Shown here one piece after another: positions 61,932-64,000 of a stretch of DNA of 64,000 bases (positions within the stretch are counted from its first letter, which is position 1; each line of letters starts with the position of its first letter). Below the pieces are notes generated by a model. It made no database searches. It saw nothing but the letters and a program-made list of their open reading frames with translations, and was not told the DNA's origin. The translations under genes were made by a program, and so were the position numbers. The DNA is from DASYKT01 sp035995185 (lineage in GTDB: Bacteria > Acidobacteriota > Blastocatellia > Pyrinomonadales > Pyrinomonadaceae): positions 186,001 through 250,000 of the forward strand of contig DASYKT010000002.1 in assembly GCA_035995185.1 (NCBI GenBank). The letters are read 5' to 3'.

Positions 61932-62863
61932 ACGGGCTTAAACGCACTGCTGGTTTTACCGCCGGGCTGCTAACAGGCATGCTGGCGGTGTCGGTGTGCT
62001 TTGCGTCCGTACTTGGCGCTTTAGGGCAGTCACGGCACAACGCAAAACCCATTTCGCCGGAGGACGGGCAGGTGTTAAGCGTGGTGGCTTACCGCAACAA
62101 CGGCTCTGCCGAACAGATAAAACTGGATAGCCTGGCCCTTTATGAAAACGGCATCGAGCAAAAGATACGTAATTTTGCTTATGACCCGTCGCCGTCGAAA
62201 ATAGTTTTACTGATCGATAATTCCCAAACGATCCGCGCCGACATCGAAAAACTGCAATCCGCCGTACGCGAATTTGCCTATGAGATATACGACGGCGATC
62301 AGCTTTTTATCCTGGCCTATGATGAGAAAGCCGAGATCATTCAGGAATGGACCGACAATTCGAAAAAGATCGAGGCAGCGCTGGGGACCATTCGAAAAAA
62401 AGGCAATCCTTATCTTTTCGATGCGCTGGAAGATACTGTTTCGCAAGTATTGCGCCCGCTGATGCCGGGCACGCGTAAGACCGCGATAGTTTTGGTCAGC
62501 GACGGCCTGGACCGCGGAAGTAAAACATCTTTCGATATCGTTTTGAACGATCTGCAGCGTGAAAATATAGTGGTCTATGCATTGCAGCTTCCCGACCGCA
62601 CGGGCGGCGCCTATCGCCGCGATCAGCCTAAGGCTGCCGAGGCTATCAACCAGATCGTCGAGGGAACGGGCGGCACGATCTTTCCTTTTAATGAGCCGCA
62701 GCTTGCCGCCAAGGCTGTCTGCGATGAACTTAGAAAAAACCGGTATCTCGTTTCTTACATCCCGCTTAATGCTTCATCGTTCGATGCCCGCCGGGTGTTA
62801 TTGACCGCCGGCGATGGCATCACCGTCCGTACCAAGAACGCCCAGCCGCCCAACGTCAGGTGA
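61928..62863 (+). CDS. VWA-domain secreted protein
   Basis: 311 aa with a signal peptide (GLLTGMLAVSVCFASVLGA). VWA domain with a MIDAS-like IDNSQTI (residues about 96-102), a strand VLVSDGLD, and an Ig-like tail. This resembles the VWFA proteins common in Acidobacteriota. Start ATG overlaps the FmdB stop (ATGA), and its stop overlaps the next open frame by 4 bp, so the three genes form an operon. Confidence 0.85.
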   Translation: MNGLKRTAGFTAGLLTGMLAVSVCFASVLGALGQSRHNAKPISPEDGQVLSVVAYRNNGSAEQIKLDSLALYENGIEQKIRNFAYDPSPSKIVLLIDNSQTIRADIEKLQSAVREFAYEIYDGDQLFILAYDEKAEIIQEWTDNSKKIEAALGTIRKKGNPYLFDALEDTVSQVLRPLMPGTRKTAIVLVSDGLDRGSKTSFDIVLNDLQRENIVVYALQLPDRTGGAYRRDQPKAAEAINQIVEGTGGTIFPFNEPQLAAKAVCDELRKNRYLVSYIPLNASSFDARRVLLTAGDGITVRTKNAQPPNVR

Positions 62864-62874
62864 GAAAGTTTTCA

Positions 62875-63954
62875 ATGCGTATTTTTTATTCAGCTATTTT
62901 TATCCTTTTAGTATTAAGCTCGGCCATTTGTGTGAGCGCGCAGGAAAAACCGCTGACCCAGGCGGAATACGTTCAGCTTTTATACGACCTGCAGAAAAAT
63001 CCCCAGAAAAAAGATCAGGTAGTGGAAACCGTGAGAAAGCGGGGCATCGGTTTTGTTGTAACGGACGGTTTGCGCGAACTCACGCTCAGTAAAAGCCGCA
63101 GCGACGAAATGCTTAAAAGAACTTTGGAAGAGGCAAACCGGCGCCGGGAAAATCCGGCCGCCGCGCAATTGCCGTCGGAAAAAGAGAGCGCCGATGTTTT
63201 AGCAAAAACGCGCGAAGCGACGCTTAAGGCATCGGACGAAATGCCGGATTTTATCGTCAAGCAGGTAGTGCTGCGTTCCGAAGCATTTGCGGGAACAAAT
63301 AAATTTTCCCCGCTTGACCGTTTACTGGTGGCGGTAGGCTATCGGGCCAACGGGCATGAAGAATACAGGCTGCTGACGGTGAACGGCATTGCGCAGCAGG
63401 ATACGGAAAAAAACGGGAACAGTTACCGCGAGGCCGGAGGGGCGACTTCGACGGGCGAATTTGTGAACGCTCTGAAGACCATCTTTAACGAAGAAAGCGA
63501 AACGAAATTCGAGCCTATCGATACCGATCTGATCAAAGGCCGCCGGGCCATCGTTTATACCTTTGGCATCATAAAAGGCAAAGCAGAACAGGGGATCACT
63601 TACTATGGAGACCCGGTGCGCCAAACGGCGATAGGCTTGAAGGGAAGGCTCTGGATAGACCGCGATAATTTTCGGGTCCTGCGCCTGGAGTCTCAGGCGA
63701 CGGAGATCCCGGCCGGATTTCCGGTCACGGCGCTTACCCGCAATATCGATTACGAGTGGGTAACGATCAATAATCAGAAATATTTATTGCCCTGGGTTTC
63801 GGAAGTCAGAATGACCAGCAAGAATAGAATGGAGCTGATCGAAAATCGCAATGAGATAAGGTTTCGCGAATACCGTAAGTTCGATGTGGATATCAAGGTC
63901 CTGGATGACGATGAGCCGGTCGAAGAAGAAAAGCCGGTGGAAAAGAAACCCTAG
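62875..63954 (+). CDS. Secreted hypothetical protein
   Basis: 359 aa from ATG 62875 (a GTG at 62860 also opens the frame; the AGGTGAG there is the likely ribosome-binding site). Signal peptide (FYSAIFILLVLSSAICVSAQ). The middle is helical and charged; from about residue 195 there is an all-beta part with GLKGRLWIDRDNFRVLRLE, which recalls LolA/outer-membrane lipoprotein-type sorting domains. Ends with a Glu/Lys-rich tail (VEEEKPVEKKP). Co-transcribed with VWA. The last 46 bases of the window (63955-64000) show no feature. Confidence 0.75.
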   Translation: MRIFYSAIFILLVLSSAICVSAQEKPLTQAEYVQLLYDLQKNPQKKDQVVETVRKRGIGFVVTDGLRELTLSKSRSDEMLKRTLEEANRRRENPAAAQLPSEKESADVLAKTREATLKASDEMPDFIVKQVVLRSEAFAGTNKFSPLDRLLVAVGYRANGHEEYRLLTVNGIAQQDTEKNGNSYREAGGATSTGEFVNALKTIFNEESETKFEPIDTDLIKGRRAIVYTFGIIKGKAEQGITYYGDPVRQTAIGLKGRLWIDRDNFRVLRLESQATEIPAGFPVTALTRNIDYEWVTINNQKYLLPWVSEVRMTSKNRMELIENRNEIRFREYRKFDVDIKVLDDDEPVEEEKPVEKKP

Positions 63955-64000
63955 ATCAGGTAGCTCAGGACATTGAGAAATAGGCGATCAGGCCGGGGAT

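Overview
The window looks like a piece of an Acidobacteriota chromosome, most likely class Blastocatellia (inference). The grounds are: moderately high GC; winged-helix/TPR regulators; secreted delta-60, FG-GAP and VWA proteins; Mpo1/DUF962, DUF2071 and DUF5700 genes; and intergenic space full of short palindromic repeats with a REP-associated transposase (RAYT) at 34.6 kb.

Layout. 1-13.2 kb: the end of an M16-like peptidase gene, a winged-helix/TPR regulator, two SAM methyltransferases, a DUF5700 metalloprotease and a REP-truncated paralogue of it, and a folate/thymidylate group (thyA, a DUF2071 gene, folA). 13.5-24.6 kb: an Mpo1-like gene, a large secreted FG-GAP/Ig-like gene broken by two frameshifts, a hybrid histidine kinase, a beta-lactamase-fold hydrolase, a GH26-like glycosidase and an MFS transporter. 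24.8-26.5 kb: an ArsR-type regulator and a probable target operon (82-aa peptide, 30-aa peptide, SDR) that share a 24-bp AT-rich operator-like sequence. 27.4-32.4 kb: a delta-60 repeat protein, a small zinc-finger-like protein, an AraC regulator, a CheR-like methyltransferase and a lipoprotein. 32.5-43.3 kb: a 2-oxoacid:ferredoxin oxidoreductase (korA, korB) with a GltD-like iron-sulfur flavoprotein. These are scattered among inserted genes: the RAYT, an alpha/beta hydrolase, an ABC exporter, a trypsin-like protease and a GNAT gene.

43.37-52.35 kb is a genomic island of about 9 kb in the 3' part of a tRNA-Ala(GGC) gene. It is bounded by a 21-bp direct repeat (20/21 identical) and has its tyrosine integrase next to the tRNA. 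Its cargo looks like a RiPP pathway: a 70-aa precursor with five tandem His-x-Ser/Thr triplets, a radical SAM/SPASM maturase of the FxsB/GrrM type, and two different 2-oxoglutarate-type oxygenases. The pathway is flanked by a 40-bp direct repeat whose core recurs in the 3' end of the live integrase gene. The rest of the island holds an M48-like membrane protease, an XRE regulator, a RuvC-like protein with apparently degenerate catalytic positions, and a TraD/HerA-like ATPase fused to a PD-(D/E)XK-like domain and an excisionase-type HTH. This island is the best candidate for an undescribed system.

52.5-64 kb returns to backbone: enoyl-CoA hydratase, PilZ protein, a repeat-rich 1.4-kb gap, thioredoxin reductase, SDR, VOC protein plus an alpha/beta hydrolase lacking the usual nucleophile, a membrane-bound AraC regulator, NUDIX, FmdB, VWA and a secreted hypothetical protein. 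Other notable signals are a REP-derived 29-bp sequence carried in frame inside korA and a diverged second copy of the korA 3' end flanking the protease gene.
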